Assembly (NCBI GenBank): GCA_007693965.1
Contig: RECQ01000052.1
Span: 51,967-115,966, forward strand
DNA length: 64,000 nt
DNA from: Phycisphaeraceae bacterium
GTDB taxonomy: Bacteria > Planctomycetota > Phycisphaerae > Phycisphaerales > UBA1924
Direction: 5' to 3'
The position numbers were made by a program, and so were the translations under genes. Below the pieces are notes generated by a model. It was not told the DNA's origin. It saw only the letters and a list, made by a program, of their open reading frames with translations, and searched no databases. Position 1 is the first letter of the stretch; each line of letters begins with the position of its first letter. Positions 33,485 through 43,800 of this stretch are shown piece by piece.

Positions 33485-35296
33485 ATGATCCGCACGATCC
33501 GAAAATTTTTCGCTCCGGTCTTCGCCGCATTGGTGGGGATGTCGGTTCTGGCCTCGCCGGCGCTGGCCGACGCCACCGTCGGGTGGGTCGAGCTCAAGGG
33601 CGCCCCGAGTGAGCGGCCCGACCCCTTCGCGACGTTCGCATCGCCCGACTCGAAGCGCAAGACGCTGCGGGAAGTCATCGAAATCTTCGACAAAGCCGCC
33701 CGCAGGCCGGACCTTGACGCGGTGGTGCTGCGACTGCGGCAGCCGACGCTCAACGTCGCGCAGGCGCAGGAGATCGGCGCCAAGATCGAGGAAGTCCGGC
33801 GCAGTGGCAAGACGGTGCATCTCTTCACCGAGATTTACGGTCCGGTCGAGTTGATTCTCGGCTCGTACGCCGACGAGATCATCGTGCAGAGCGGCGGAAT
33901 GATCAGCTTCCCCGGCCTGTACATGGAGGAAATGTTCCTCGCCGACACGCTGTCAATGATCGGCGTCAAGGCGGACATGGTGCAGGTGGGCGACTACAAG
34001 GGCGCTGCGGAGATGATGTCCAACCGCGAGCCCAGCCCCGAGTGGGATGAGAACATCAGCCAGCTTCTCGACAGCATGTACGGCCAGATGCGCGGGCGCA
34101 TCATGAAAGGCCGCGGCTACACCGATGCGCAGATGGACGCGGTGATGGAGAAGGCATGGATGGCGACGCCGGAGGAAGCGATGGCGATGGGTCTGGTGGA
34201 CGCCGTGATCGACCGCATGGATGTCGAGGCGCATTTGCAGGAGCGCTTCGGCGACTTTGATTACGCCATGGATCTCGAGCCCGACCGTCCCAAGTCGCCT
34301 TTCGACACGGCCAATCCCTTCGCGCTCTTCCGCACTCTGATGGACCCGCCCGATCGGCGCATCCGACCCAGTTCGATCGCGCTGGTGCATATCAACGGGC
34401 CCATCGTCGATGGTGAGTCTTCAGAAGGCGGGCTTTTCGGCGGCGGCGCCGTCGGCAGCCTCACCGTTCGCGAGGCGCTGGCGAAGATCAAGGCAGAGCC
34501 GAACATCGAGGGCGTCATCATCCGCATCGAGTCGCCCGGCGGCAGCGCCATTGCGAGCGAGTCGATCTGGCTCGGGGTGCGCCAGCTCGCCGAGGAGAAG
34601 CCGGTGTGGGTCAGCGTCGGCTCGATGGCCGCATCCGGCGGGTATTACATCGCCGTCGGCGGCGATCGGATCTACGTGAACCCGGTGAGCATCGTCGGCT
34701 CGATCGGCGTGGTGGGCGGCAAGTACACGATGGGCGGGCTGTACCAGATGGGTCGTGTGAACGTCACGCCTCGAACGCGCGGGCCGCGGGCGGATCTGTT
34801 CAGCACGCTCAAGCCCTGGAGCGACGCCGAGCGGGCGCTGGTCCGCGATCGCATGACAGTGATCTATGACCAGTTCGTGGACCGGGTGAAGATGGGACGC
34901 CCTGACATCGACATCGACAAGACCGCCGAAGGTCGACTCTTCACCGGCGATCGCGCTGTGGAGTTGAAGATGGCCGACAAGATCGGCGGCGTCGAGATGG
35001 CGATCACCGACATGGCCGATCACCTCGGATTCCAGCATGGTCGCTACCACGTTGTGCCCTACCCGGAGCCCAAGACCATCACGCAGATGCTCGAATCGAT
35101 GTTCGGCGGCGTGATCTCGGCGCCCGGCGTTGAAGATCGTCGCGGCGGGCTCATCGCCGGCGAGATCGGCGCCGCCCTGCGCGAGCTGGTCGGCCCCCGC
35201 GCGTGGCCGGCGCTGCGGGATTCGCTCAACGCGATGCACGAGATGCGTCGGGAGCCGGTGCTGCTGACCATGCCGCGGATCCTGTTGATGCCGTAA
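33485..35296 (+). CDS. sppA: Signal peptide peptidase SppA (67K type)
   Basis: A 603-residue duplicated Clp-fold serine protease that digests released signal peptides. It has an N-terminal signal/anchor (FAPVFAALVGMSVLASPALA). The Ser/Lys dyad is split: the general-base Lys is in VGDYKGAAEMM (N-terminal half) and the nucleophile Ser in SMAASGGYYIAVGG (C-terminal half). These match E. coli SppA positions. AAGGAG is well spaced before the ATG. It ends before repeat element B. Confidence 0.93.
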   Translation: MIRTIRKFFAPVFAALVGMSVLASPALADATVGWVELKGAPSERPDPFATFASPDSKRKTLREVIEIFDKAARRPDLDAVVLRLRQPTLNVAQAQEIGAKIEEVRRSGKTVHLFTEIYGPVELILGSYADEIIVQSGGMISFPGLYMEEMFLADTLSMIGVKADMVQVGDYKGAAEMMSNREPSPEWDENISQLLDSMYGQMRGRIMKGRGYTDAQMDAVMEKAWMATPEEAMAMGLVDAVIDRMDVEAHLQERFGDFDYAMDLEPDRPKSPFDTANPFALFRTLMDPPDRRIRPSSIALVHINGPIVDGESSEGGLFGGGAVGSLTVREALAKIKAEPNIEGVIIRIESPGGSAIASESIWLGVRQLAEEKPVWVSVGSMAASGGYYIAVGGDRIYVNPVSIVGSIGVVGGKYTMGGLYQMGRVNVTPRTRGPRADLFSTLKPWSDAERALVRDRMTVIYDQFVDRVKMGRPDIDIDKTAEGRLFTGDRAVELKMADKIGGVEMAITDMADHLGFQHGRYHVVPYPEPKTITQMLESMFGGVISAPGVEDRRGGLIAGEIGAALRELVGPRAWPALRDSLNAMHEMRREPVLLTMPRILLMP

Positions 35297-35360
35297 TTCA
35301 AGCCCGGTGGCGCAAGCCCCGGGTACGGACGGGTGTAGATCTCCAAATCACATGAATTTC

Positions 35361-35569
35361 GGAGGGATGGAACGCGGAGGAAGACGGAGTTTTGAGGAAA
35401 ACGGAGTCGGACGGGAAAGATGGTTTCTCGGAGTGGAAATCCGGCTTCGGGCTGACTGACCTTGCACATGCGCGGTCCATCGCCGCCGGCTTCGCTCGCA
35501 GCACTGCCCCCAGTCTCCCTCTCCGTCTTCCTCATAAACTCCGTCTCCCTCCGCGTTCTATGGATCCCG
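35361..35569. repeat. Palindromic repeat element B
   Basis: Imperfect inverted arms of about 55 bp: 35361-35415 reads GAACGCGGAGG, GACGGAG and so on, and 35510-35569 is its complement with CTCCGTCTTCC and CTCCGTCTCCCTCCGCGTTC. About 95 bp lies between. It separates the convergent sppA and PD-(D/E)XK genes. It looks like a mobile or REP-like element rather than a gene; no transposase is present. Confidence 0.75.
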
Positions 35570-35580
35570 ATTGGTTCGTA

Positions 35581-36237
35581 TCATTCCGCATCCGGCCGCA
35601 CACCGATCAGCGCCGTCGTGCAGCACGTGTTGCCGATGCGGTCGGTGATCTCGAATCGCTCGGCCTGCACGGAGATGATGGGGATTCCCTGATCCAGGCA
35701 GCGGTGGAGCCAGGCGTCGAGGTCGTGGCGGGCGACGGATTCGTCGGCGTTGAACATGGCGAGCAGCAGGGCGCTTCCGCCGAGCTCGCCGCCCCTGGCG
35801 AGCTTGCGCAGATCAGCCGTCGCCAGCGACAGCATCTCGGCGCTGTAGCTGCTGCCGGGCCCCGCGGCGCCGTCGGTGAGGGCGAACTGGTGGGCGGTCT
35901 TGATCTCGATCCACAGCGCTTCGGAGGGCGTAGCGCCGCGGTCGCCGAAGAGCGTGTCCGCGGCGAGGGGATCGATCAGATGGTCGTCCGGACGGCTGGT
36001 GACGACGAGGTCGCAGCGATCGCCTTGGCTGCGATTCCTGCGGGCCCGGTGTGAGGGATATCGCTGCTCGGCGTGGACGCCCAGATCGTGCCGGCGCAGT
36101 CCCGCCGCGATGATCGGGTGCAGAGCGACCTCTTCGAGCGAGTCGAGTCCGTAGGGCGACTGCTCGGCATCGCGCCGGGCCGCCTCCTCGCGCAGAGCCT
36201 CGGCGGCGTGCTCGCAGATATCCCGCGTGTTCCACAT
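35581..36237 (-). CDS. Hypothetical protein with PD-(D/E)XK nuclease-like motifs
   Basis: A 218-residue protein of no named family. The order is a helix with Glu and His (SLEEVALHPIIAAGLRRH), a strand RCDLVVTSR (Asp), and WIEIKTAHQF (Glu-x-Lys), then a helix ADLRKLARGG and hydrophobic strands ALLLAMFN. This is the order of the PD-(D/E)XK nuclease core. No partner methylase or recognition domain is nearby. ATG at 36237, with GGGGAG upstream; the longer open frame upstream overlaps the symporter terminator. Confidence 0.55.
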   Translation of the reverse strand: MWNTRDICEHAAEALREEAARRDAEQSPYGLDSLEEVALHPIIAAGLRRHDLGVHAEQRYPSHRARRNRSQGDRCDLVVTSRPDDHLIDPLAADTLFGDRGATPSEALWIEIKTAHQFALTDGAAGPGSSYSAEMLSLATADLRKLARGGELGGSALLLAMFNADESVARHDLDAWLHRCLDQGIPIISVQAERFEITDRIGNTCCTTALIGVRPDAE

Positions 36238-36258
36238 CGCGCAGTCGTCTCCCCGCCG

Positions 36259-36300
36259 CAGAAGAAAAAGGGCCCCGGGAGCGTGCGCCCGGGGCCCTGG
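36259..36300 (-). terminator. Rho-independent terminator of the alanine symporter gene
   Basis: A perfect 11-bp GC stem (AGGGCCCCGGG with its complement) and an 8-nt loop. On the minus strand it is followed by TTTTTCTTCT, which is a canonical terminator downstream of the symporter gene. Confidence 0.92.
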
Positions 36301-36348
36301 AAAGTCAATCGGATTCACAACCCGCGGCGGCGCCGCCGCGGGGACGGA

Positions 36349-38442
36349 TCACTCGACGTCCTTGCCCTCAACAACATCGGTGATGGGGGCGGGCGGGTGC
36401 GAGTCGCGATCCAGCTCGCCCGACTTGAGACGACCGATGTAGTTGTGATAGGCCCGCATCGCCAGGTAGCCGAAGATGAGCATGATCGGGATGTTCACCC
36501 ATAGCATCACACCCGTTCCCAGGGCTGTGAGATTGTCCAGCTCGTCCTCGGTGCGGATGAATCCGAGCGTGGCGACGATGATCAGCGCGCAGTAGAGCAA
36601 CTTGTACGTCATCACCGCCTTGTCGCCGAGCAGATAGACGATTCCCTGCTCGCCGTAATACGACCACGAGATCATCGTCGAAATCGCGAAGAGCCACGCA
36701 GCGATCGTCACGAGCCACATGCCCAGCCCCGGCATCACGCGGTCGAATGCATGCCCGGTCAGCGCAGCCCCGATGAAGTCTCCGTACAGACCGAGATCAA
36801 GCTCGCCGTCCGGCTGTTCCTGGAACGTCGGTCGCGTGATCGAGCTGAGGGTGTTCCAGTCGACGGTCGCCTGACCATCATCGTCCAGCATGACGGCCCC
36901 GCTGATCCGGCGCAGCTCGCGCCCGGTGTTGGGATTGATGTCGCCGCGGACCACCATGAACACCGTCTCGTTCGTGCGCCAGTGGTTCTGACCGCCCTCG
37001 ATGCGGTGGATCTCTCGCGCTCGCGTAGTCTTCTGCGGCAGCGGGGGCGAGATGATCGTCCACGTCGGCCCCGATCCTTCAAACAGCGTCGGCGCCACTC
37101 CCGTCGGCTGCTGCGGCCATTCGGCCGACCTCCAGGTGACCGTGTGAACTCCGTTCCGCTGGACAACGCTCCCCGAGATGGGCAGGCGGCCGTCCTCGTT
37201 CGGGCCGGTTCCGGGATCGAGCAACAGGTATCCGAACACGCTGTCGCCGTTGCTCCATTCTCCCTCACCCGCGCGGTCGGAGACCGGGGCGTCTGTGAGC
37301 GTCCATTCACCCGCCCGGCGTCCCGGCTGCACCTGCGGCGACTCGGTCAGCTCGCCAACCGTTTCATTGACCATCACGATCTGCAGTGCGTCGGTCTCGT
37401 GGTGCTGGGCGAGGAAGTTGGACTCCGCTTCGCGGTTCCAGGCGCCGCTGAGCAGAATCACCAGGGTGGTGAGCGTGCACACGACAATGGTGTCGATGAA
37501 GGGCTCCAGGCCCGCGACGACGCCCTCGCGGACCGGCTCGTCGGTCTTGGCGGCGGAGTGCGCGATGGGCGCCGACCCCTGGCCGGCTTCGCTGGAGAAA
37601 AGGGCCCGCTTCATGCCCCAGAGGAATGCGTAGGCCGCGGTGCCGCCCAGGAAGGCGCCGGCCGCCTCGGAGGGCGTGAAGGCGGCGACGAAGATCATGC
37701 GGATCATCGCCGGGACCTCGCCGATGTTGACCGCCACCACGTAGATAGCCGCGATCAGGTACAGCGCGCACATCAACGGCACGATCCGGGCCGCGACGTT
37801 GCCGATTCGCTTGATGCCTCCGATGATCACCAGCCCGACCACGATCGCCAGCACCACGCCGCAGACGAACTTCGGGATCGTCGGGAAATAGGTGTGCGTG
37901 ATCTCGGCGACGTTGAAGGCCTGGAACATGTTGCCGCCGGTGATGGCGGAGATGAGCAGTGTGATGCAGAAGAGTCCGCCGATGAAGCCGCCGACCTTGG
38001 CGAGCCCGAGCCTGGTGAAGCCGTGCTTGGCGACCCACATGGGCCCGCCGTGTGGGTTGTCGGGGTCGTCGGTGTTGCGAGAGAGCATGGAGAGCGTGAC
38101 TTCGGTGGTCTTGAGGGCCATGCCGAAGATGCCGACCATCCACATCCAGAAGACGGCGCCGGGGCCGCCCAGGGCGATGGCGATGGCCACGCCGGCGATG
38201 TTGCCGAGCCCCACCGTCGCCGAAAGAGCCGTGGAGAGGGCCTGGAAGTGGTTGATGGCGCCGGGGTCGTTCTTGTCGTCGTACTTGCCGCGGATGACCG
38301 AGGCGCCGTGGGTCAGGGCCCGGTACTGACTGAATCCGCTCCATATGGTGAAGAGCACCCCCGTCGCCAGGACGACATAGAGGACATAGTCGTGCCAGAT
38401 CACACCGTTGATCACCTGGAGGAAAGCATTAAATCGTTCCAT
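36349..38442 (-). CDS. Na+/alanine (glycine) symporter family protein with large insert
   Basis: A 697-residue member of the AlsT/Agcs family (PF01235). The core NDPGAINHFQALSTALSATVG, GPGAVFWMW and TEVTLSMLSRN signatures and the TM helices around PFIDTIVVCTLTTLVILLSG and WSYYGEQGIVYLLGDK are clear. Family members are 450-500 residues. Here a soluble segment of about 215 residues (about 337-553) splits two helices, rich in Gly/Thr/Trp and strand-like. The start is the ATG at 38442 with GGGAG upstream. It ends at the strong terminator. Confidence 0.9.
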   Translation of the reverse strand: MERFNAFLQVINGVIWHDYVLYVVLATGVLFTIWSGFSQYRALTHGASVIRGKYDDKNDPGAINHFQALSTALSATVGLGNIAGVAIAIALGGPGAVFWMWMVGIFGMALKTTEVTLSMLSRNTDDPDNPHGGPMWVAKHGFTRLGLAKVGGFIGGLFCITLLISAITGGNMFQAFNVAEITHTYFPTIPKFVCGVVLAIVVGLVIIGGIKRIGNVAARIVPLMCALYLIAAIYVVAVNIGEVPAMIRMIFVAAFTPSEAAGAFLGGTAAYAFLWGMKRALFSSEAGQGSAPIAHSAAKTDEPVREGVVAGLEPFIDTIVVCTLTTLVILLSGAWNREAESNFLAQHHETDALQIVMVNETVGELTESPQVQPGRRAGEWTLTDAPVSDRAGEGEWSNGDSVFGYLLLDPGTGPNEDGRLPISGSVVQRNGVHTVTWRSAEWPQQPTGVAPTLFEGSGPTWTIISPPLPQKTTRAREIHRIEGGQNHWRTNETVFMVVRGDINPNTGRELRRISGAVMLDDDGQATVDWNTLSSITRPTFQEQPDGELDLGLYGDFIGAALTGHAFDRVMPGLGMWLVTIAAWLFAISTMISWSYYGEQGIVYLLGDKAVMTYKLLYCALIIVATLGFIRTEDELDNLTALGTGVMLWVNIPIMLIFGYLAMRAYHNYIGRLKSGELDRDSHPPAPITDVVEGKDVE

Positions 38443-38665
38443 GTCGTCTCCCTGCTGGGTCTGGAGTCGGAGCGGGACGGATCGTAAACCGGGGATCATG
38501 GCGGCTCAGTGCGTCAAACGCAACGCCATGGCCCTCCTGCGGGCGGGTTGATCCCCGGTCCCATTCCATACGCCGGCGCCCGAGATCTATTCCCTCCCTC
38601 CACATCGACCCCGAGAGGCGTTCACGCGTTAGGATCCATGCCTGAAGGACGCCTCACCCACACCC

Positions 38666-39802
38666 ATGCCACGATCGCGCATCGACACTTCGCTCGCACG
38701 CTCCGAACTGGAGGATTTCGCCTTTCCCCTTGGCGTCTATCCCGTGGAGGAGTTCGCGCCCCGGCAGGGGTACACGATGGAGTTCGAGGCCGCCGACGGC
38801 GACGATGAAGAGGGGGAGTGGGAGGAGTGGCCCGACCGCTACGTCTTCGATGTCGCCATCACCGCCACGCGCCTGGAGTCCCTGTGCCGCTCGCTCTTCT
38901 CCCTGATGCCGGGGCGCGTCTATCCGATCCTCGATGTCCTCGGCCACGACGCCTACCGCGAGGTGGACCCCTACATCGCCTACGACCTGGTGGGCTTCGA
39001 CCGCTTCATGGAGGCCGTGAGACGCCACCGCGGCTGGTTCTACGAGGACGGCCTCGTCGGATTCGGCGCCATGAGTCTGGACCCGTTCATCTATGTCTTC
39101 GTCGATGAGCACAAGATCGTCACCGTGCGGGTGGAGACCAACCTGCGCGACTCGGTCGAGAAAATTCTGGCCGCCTTCGACCTCGAATCGGTCGAAGAGC
39201 TCCGGAGCGTCGATGCGGCGGTGCACGAGCATCGTGGCGCCCTGCTTGCCCCCGAGAACCGGCCGGACCTGATGGTCGCCGAGGAGATCATCGAGGAGCT
39301 GGTGGAGGACTGGCGTCTGCGGCTGAACATCGATCGATCTTCGAACACCGACGACCTGGGCCGTGAGCTGGGCGTCACGGGCTGGCGCTGTCTCGTCCGC
39401 ATCGACGAGGAGAACCAGGCCCCCCCGCGCTACGCGGAGGCGATCCTCACAGCCGGCTCGCTCGACGAGGCAGAGCAACTGGTGATACAGGCCGTCGAGA
39501 CCGCCCAGGCCGCAGGAGACACAGAGGACGCCACTGAGTCGAACGCAGAGGCTGCCGACACGACGGTGGACCTCGATGATGATGAATTCGACCTCTTCGG
39601 CCCCAACCTGACCCTCGTGACGGTCGAACGGGTCACGCCTGAGGAGTACCGGCGCCTGCTCGCGACCGAGAGCGGGGAGGAGGACGACCTCTCTCCCGCG
39701 CTGGCGCCTTCAACGCCTGGCGAGGCAGCGGGCGACTCTGCCGAGGGCCCGTTGGAGATGGGGGGCGCCCACGTCGATGTCTTCCGCTGGCTCGCCGGCT
39801 GA
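38666..39802 (+). CDS. Acidic hypothetical protein
   Basis: A 378-residue protein I do not recognise. It has no signal peptide or membrane helix. The middle is a mixed alpha/beta sequence (YVFDVAITATRLESLCRSLF, then YIYVFVDEHKIVTVRVETN), and the last 110 residues are very acidic and Ala/Thr rich (DDDEFDLFG, GEEDDLSP). The start at ATG 38666 follows a TAGGAT hexamer at 38634-38639; an in-frame CTG at 38642 is a weak alternative. It is convergent with the anti-sigma kinase. Confidence 0.6.
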   Translation: MPRSRIDTSLARSELEDFAFPLGVYPVEEFAPRQGYTMEFEAADGDDEEGEWEEWPDRYVFDVAITATRLESLCRSLFSLMPGRVYPILDVLGHDAYREVDPYIAYDLVGFDRFMEAVRRHRGWFYEDGLVGFGAMSLDPFIYVFVDEHKIVTVRVETNLRDSVEKILAAFDLESVEELRSVDAAVHEHRGALLAPENRPDLMVAEEIIEELVEDWRLRLNIDRSSNTDDLGRELGVTGWRCLVRIDEENQAPPRYAEAILTAGSLDEAEQLVIQAVETAQAAGDTEDATESNAEAADTTVDLDDDEFDLFGPNLTLVTVERVTPEEYRRLLATESGEEDDLSPALAPSTPGEAAGDSAEGPLEMGGAHVDVFRWLAG

Positions 39803-39820
39803 GCTCTGGGTCCGGCCGCT

Positions 39821-40261
39821 TCAGCCGGCGGGAGGATCGGGCCGCTCGTAGACCATGACGCAGCGCCGCCCGGAATCTTCGAACTCGACACTGGCCATGT
39901 AGGCGCGGATGAGGAGCAATCCCCGGCCGCTGGCGCCCTCGATGTTCTCATCAAGCGTGGGATCGGGGACGTCGTCAGGATCGAATCCGGGGCCCTGGTC
40001 CTCGATGACGATGCGGACGCGATCGCGATCGACGCGGCAATGCACTTCAACCGGTGTCTCCGGGATGTCGCGGTGGCCGTGGCGGAGGGCGTTCATCACG
40101 GCTTCCTCGAAAGCGAGGCGGACGGCGAAGTGAGAGGCCTTGGGGTAGTCGCGCTCTTCGAGGGCGCGCACCAGATCCGTCTCCGCGCGATCGATCGCGG
40201 AGCGATCGTTCACGAGTTCGAAGTGCATTTCTTCCGGGGCGTTGGTGGGTCCGGCGCCCAT
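39821..40261 (-). CDS. Anti-sigma factor kinase (RsbW/SpoIIAB-like ATPase)
   Basis: A 146-residue HATPase protein. The N-box VRLAFEEAVMNALRHGH (about 46-62), the G1 EDQGPGFDPDDVPDP and G2 GRGLLLIRAYM motifs define the RsbW/SpoIIAB serine-kinase group. These bind a sigma factor and phosphorylate a STAS antagonist. The STAS partner gene is 73 bp upstream on the same strand. No sigma factor or PP2C phosphatase is encoded nearby, so the target is open. An internal ATG at 40228 is an alternative start. Confidence 0.82.
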   Translation of the reverse strand: MGAGPTNAPEEMHFELVNDRSAIDRAETDLVRALEERDYPKASHFAVRLAFEEAVMNALRHGHRDIPETPVEVHCRVDRDRVRIVIEDQGPGFDPDDVPDPTLDENIEGASGRGLLLIRAYMASVEFEDSGRRCVMVYERPDPPAG

Positions 40262-40334
40262 GGTGGTTTGGGGGTGTGGTCAGTCGACTATCGCGTGGAG
40301 TGCGCGTGAGGACGCCCGCTCAGGCGCCCTGGGC

Positions 40335-40694
40335 TCAGGTAAAGCTGGCCAGAGCCTGTTCGGAAGTGTCGTGGATCTGGAAGAGCCTGTTGAGCTTCGT
40401 GATGACGAAGACTTCATAGATCTGGGGATCGATATCCGCGAGGCGCAGATCCCCACCCTTGGCCTTCACCTTGGTGTTGATGGTGATGAGTGTGCCGAGG
40501 GCAGCGCTGGAGAGGTGATCGACGTTGGCGAAGCTGATCAGGAGCCGGGGGCGATCCCCGGCGTCGATCACAGCGGAGATCTCCTCACCGATCTGCTGGA
40601 TATTGCCCTCGTCCAGGATATTGCGGTCGATGAACTCGACGTGCGTGACGCCCTTCTCCTGGCGCATTCGAAGTCGTGACTCGGCGGGGGACAT
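40335..40694 (-). CDS. STAS-domain anti-sigma factor antagonist
   Basis: A 119-residue RsbV/SpoIIAA-like protein. The phosphorylatable Ser lies in FANVDHLSSAALGTLITI, as in SpoIIAA DS.G. It should release the sigma factor from the adjacent kinase when unphosphorylated. The start is the ATG at 40694 with GGAGG upstream. It has a good promoter (TTGACA, 18 nt, TAGCGT). Confidence 0.86.
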   Translation of the reverse strand: MSPAESRLRMRQEKGVTHVEFIDRNILDEGNIQQIGEEISAVIDAGDRPRLLISFANVDHLSSAALGTLITINTKVKAKGGDLRLADIDPQIYEVFVITKLNRLFQIHDTSEQALASFT

Positions 40695-40732
40695 CAAGAG
40701 AACCTCCGTGCGGCCGGGGAACGGCCACAGAA

Positions 40733-40762
40733 ACGCTACTCTGCCCCTGTGGAAGCTGTCAA
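40733..40762 (-). promoter_or_regulatory. Sigma-70-type promoter of the STAS/anti-sigma operon
   Basis: On the minus strand TTGACA (40757-40762), an 18-nt spacer, and TAGCGT (40733-40738). It is the best -35/-10 match in the window and gives a leader of about 30 nt. Confidence 0.7.
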
Positions 40763-40829
40763 GCAGGGCGCACGAATTCCAAGACGCACATGAGTCGATC
40801 CTACCGGGTCGCCGACGGCGCCGGAGCGA

Positions 40830-43800
40830 TCAGAATCCGGAATCAAACCTGTTCTGCAGAGAATCCAGCAGACCGGGGAAGTTCTTCTCCTCCTCCTCGT
40901 TCTGGATGAGGATGGTCGGCTTGATGAGGATCAGGAGCGTCTGCTCTTCTTTGGACTGAATCCGGTTGGTGAAGAACCGGTTGATGATCGGGAGCTTGCT
41001 GAGCACGGGGACGCCCGTCTCCACCTCGACCTCGGAGCTGAGTCGCTGACCGCCGACGAGCAGCGTGCCCTTGTCGGGAACGGTGGCGCCGGTGGAGAGC
41101 GATGTGACCTGCACGATTGGAAGCTGGATGTCCGACGTGACAGCGCCGGAGGGAACGCCTTGCTGCGTGCCGCCGCCGGTCTGAGCGGAGACCTCCTCGC
41201 GGGCGAAGCTGACAAGCTCGGCCAACTGCGTCTGCAGGGTGAGCGTGACATAGCGCCGATCCGCCGAGACGACGCCCTCGACGCCCAGTGTGAAACCGGT
41301 GTTGATCACATCGACGGTCGGGTCAAAGGCGACGGCGTTGGTGCCGACGACGGGGGCGAGGTCGGAGACGAAGGCCGTCTGGGTGGTGACGAAGATGTTG
41401 GCGGCGTGGCCGTTGGTGAAGGTCAGGCGCGGCATGGTCATGACCACGTTGCGCCGATCCGCCTGCGTGGCCTCGACCAGGAAATCCACCTGGATGTCGT
41501 CGAGGAACGTGCCGGCGATGCCGATGGCGGGGCTCATCGACAGAATGTCGGTCGCAAAGCTCGAGCCGCCCAGCAGCGATTGGGCAAGGTTGTTGCTGTT
41601 CTGCTGCACCGGAATCATGCTGGTGCTGTCCGGGCGCGTGACGACGAACTGCACGGGCTCGGCGCCGATTAATGCAGGCGTGCCCGGCGCTGCGCCGGGG
41701 TTCTGGAATGTGAAATCGATGTTGGCGCTCTGGCTCGAAGCCGGCTGGTTGAAGAAAGGCGCGATCAGGTTGCTGGGAAGCAGGCTCGTTCGGCCGGAGC
41801 CGCCCTGAGGGGTCACGACGAGGCCGAACTCTTCCTGCTGCGCCAGAGCGTCTTTGAACTGGCTGTTCTGCGCGTTGAAGATGACGTCGATGTCGAACCC
41901 GATCTGCTCGAAGAAGTCCTGGGTGACGACGAGGAATCGGGCTTCGACGTTGATCTGGATGGCGCGAACTTCCCGGAGCTGACGGAGCAGACCATTGATG
42001 GCGCGGTGGTTGCGGGCAGTGTTGGTGATAATGAGGTTGTCGTTGAGCTCCTGGATGATGCCGGTGTCGCCGCCGTTGTCGCGCCAGCCTTCGAAATCGA
42101 CGTTGGTCTGGATGATCTCAATCAGGGCGTCCTTCAACTCTTCCTTGGTGCGTCGGTCGCCGCCCTGCTGATCGGTGTCGCGAAAGATGCCGCCGGCGCC
42201 GCCGCCGCGACGCTGGGCGAGCACGCTGTCGAGGTCCAGCGCCGGGAACTCGGTGAAGCTGGGGATCTGGAAGAGCATGTCGCGGACATCGTAAAGCTGG
42301 ATGAACGTGTTCTTGCGCAGATCCTGGTCCGAGGCGACCACGAGGAGGCCGTCGTTGACGGCCCAGTTGGCGCGGCTGAAACGATCCGGGCTCACTTTTT
42401 CAAGCACGCGGTTGAGCACGATCCGCACCGGCATGGGCTGCAGGTTCAGCGTGACGAGCGCGTCGCGATCGACACCGATGTCGGCGAGCGAATCCCAGTC
42501 CACGTCCATGTTCAGGTTGGTGACGCGGGCGACGAATTCGAGCACATCCTCCAGCGTGTTGTCGCGGAAGGAGGCGGGGATCCGCCGGGAGTCAATCTCG
42601 GCGAGCATGCGTCGATCGGCGGGGGATTCGGCGAAGGCGGTCGGCTCGCCGCGGCGGATGCTGAGCTCGGGCCAGTCGGGAGGATATTCAAGCAGATCCC
42701 TGGGCAGGATCTTGGACCTCTGAATCTCATTGAACTCGCGAGAGTAGCTCAGGCTCTTGGCGCGCTGTGTGAGCTCGAAATCACGGAAAATCACCACATC
42801 CTGCAGGACGTCCTTGAGCAGCAGGCCGGTGGGGTGCTGGGGATCGAGGAAGAGTATCTGATCCACGATCTGCAGCGCCTCTTGATACTTCTGCTCCATC
42901 TGTAGAGCGCGGACGCGATTCAGCGACTCATTAATGCGATCCTCGATCTCGCGCTGGCGGCGCAATTCGGCCTGTTGGGATTCCTGAGCGAGTCTTCGCT
43001 CGCGTGTCTCCACCTGGCGCTGCCGGATCTGCTCGTCGGCCGCGATGATTTCCTGCAGCAGGTTCTGCTGGCGGCTCAGTCGTTCGCTGTACTCGGTTTC
43101 GGAGAAGAGATCGCGGGAGTCGGCGAGACGCAGTCGGGCCTGGGCGGCCAAGTTGCGGGCCCGCTCGGTGTCGCCCTCCGAAAGCGCCTGTCTGGCTTCG
43201 GAGATGAAGTTGTCGAACTCGGCCCGCGACTGGTCGGCCATGATCTCGCGAATCCGGACCAGCTCCTCGAGCTGGTCGGCGTCATCGAGCTGGAGTCGGA
43301 CGCGAATCTCCGCCATCCGGCTCTCCGCCTGAGTCGCCTCCTCGTTCGAGAGATGCTCCCGGTACGGGGCGGCGACGACTTCGGAATAGCGCCGCATGGC
43401 CTCGCTGTACCGGCCGGCCTCGAAGGCGCGATCGGCTTCCGCCAGCAGGCGCTGGGCGTCGAAACGCAGGGCCTGGATGAACATGTCCTCATCCGCCCCG
43501 TCCGGAGCCGCCTCATCGGGCTGCTCCTCCCGCATGGTCTCCGGTCGATCGGCGGCGGGATCCTCCCTGCGCGTCACCGTGCCGGGCTGGAGAAGACCAA
43601 GTGAAATCTGCTGGAACTCGAAGGGGCGCCCACGCGTCTTTTCAAGCTGCATGATGCGATCACGAGTTCGCTCCAGCATGCGAAGCTGCGTTGTGGTCAG
43701 ACGCACGCCCGACCGATGAACGCTGTCCAGGTGGGCCTTGGCCTCAGGGTACATGCCATTCTCGAAATCGAGGATCGCCTGCTCGATGGCCGGACCCACA

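Noticed and set aside
36751..38487. Plus-strand open frame of 578 codons
   Set aside because: Antisense to the alanine symporter; Arg/Asp/Gly-rich shadow without domain signals.
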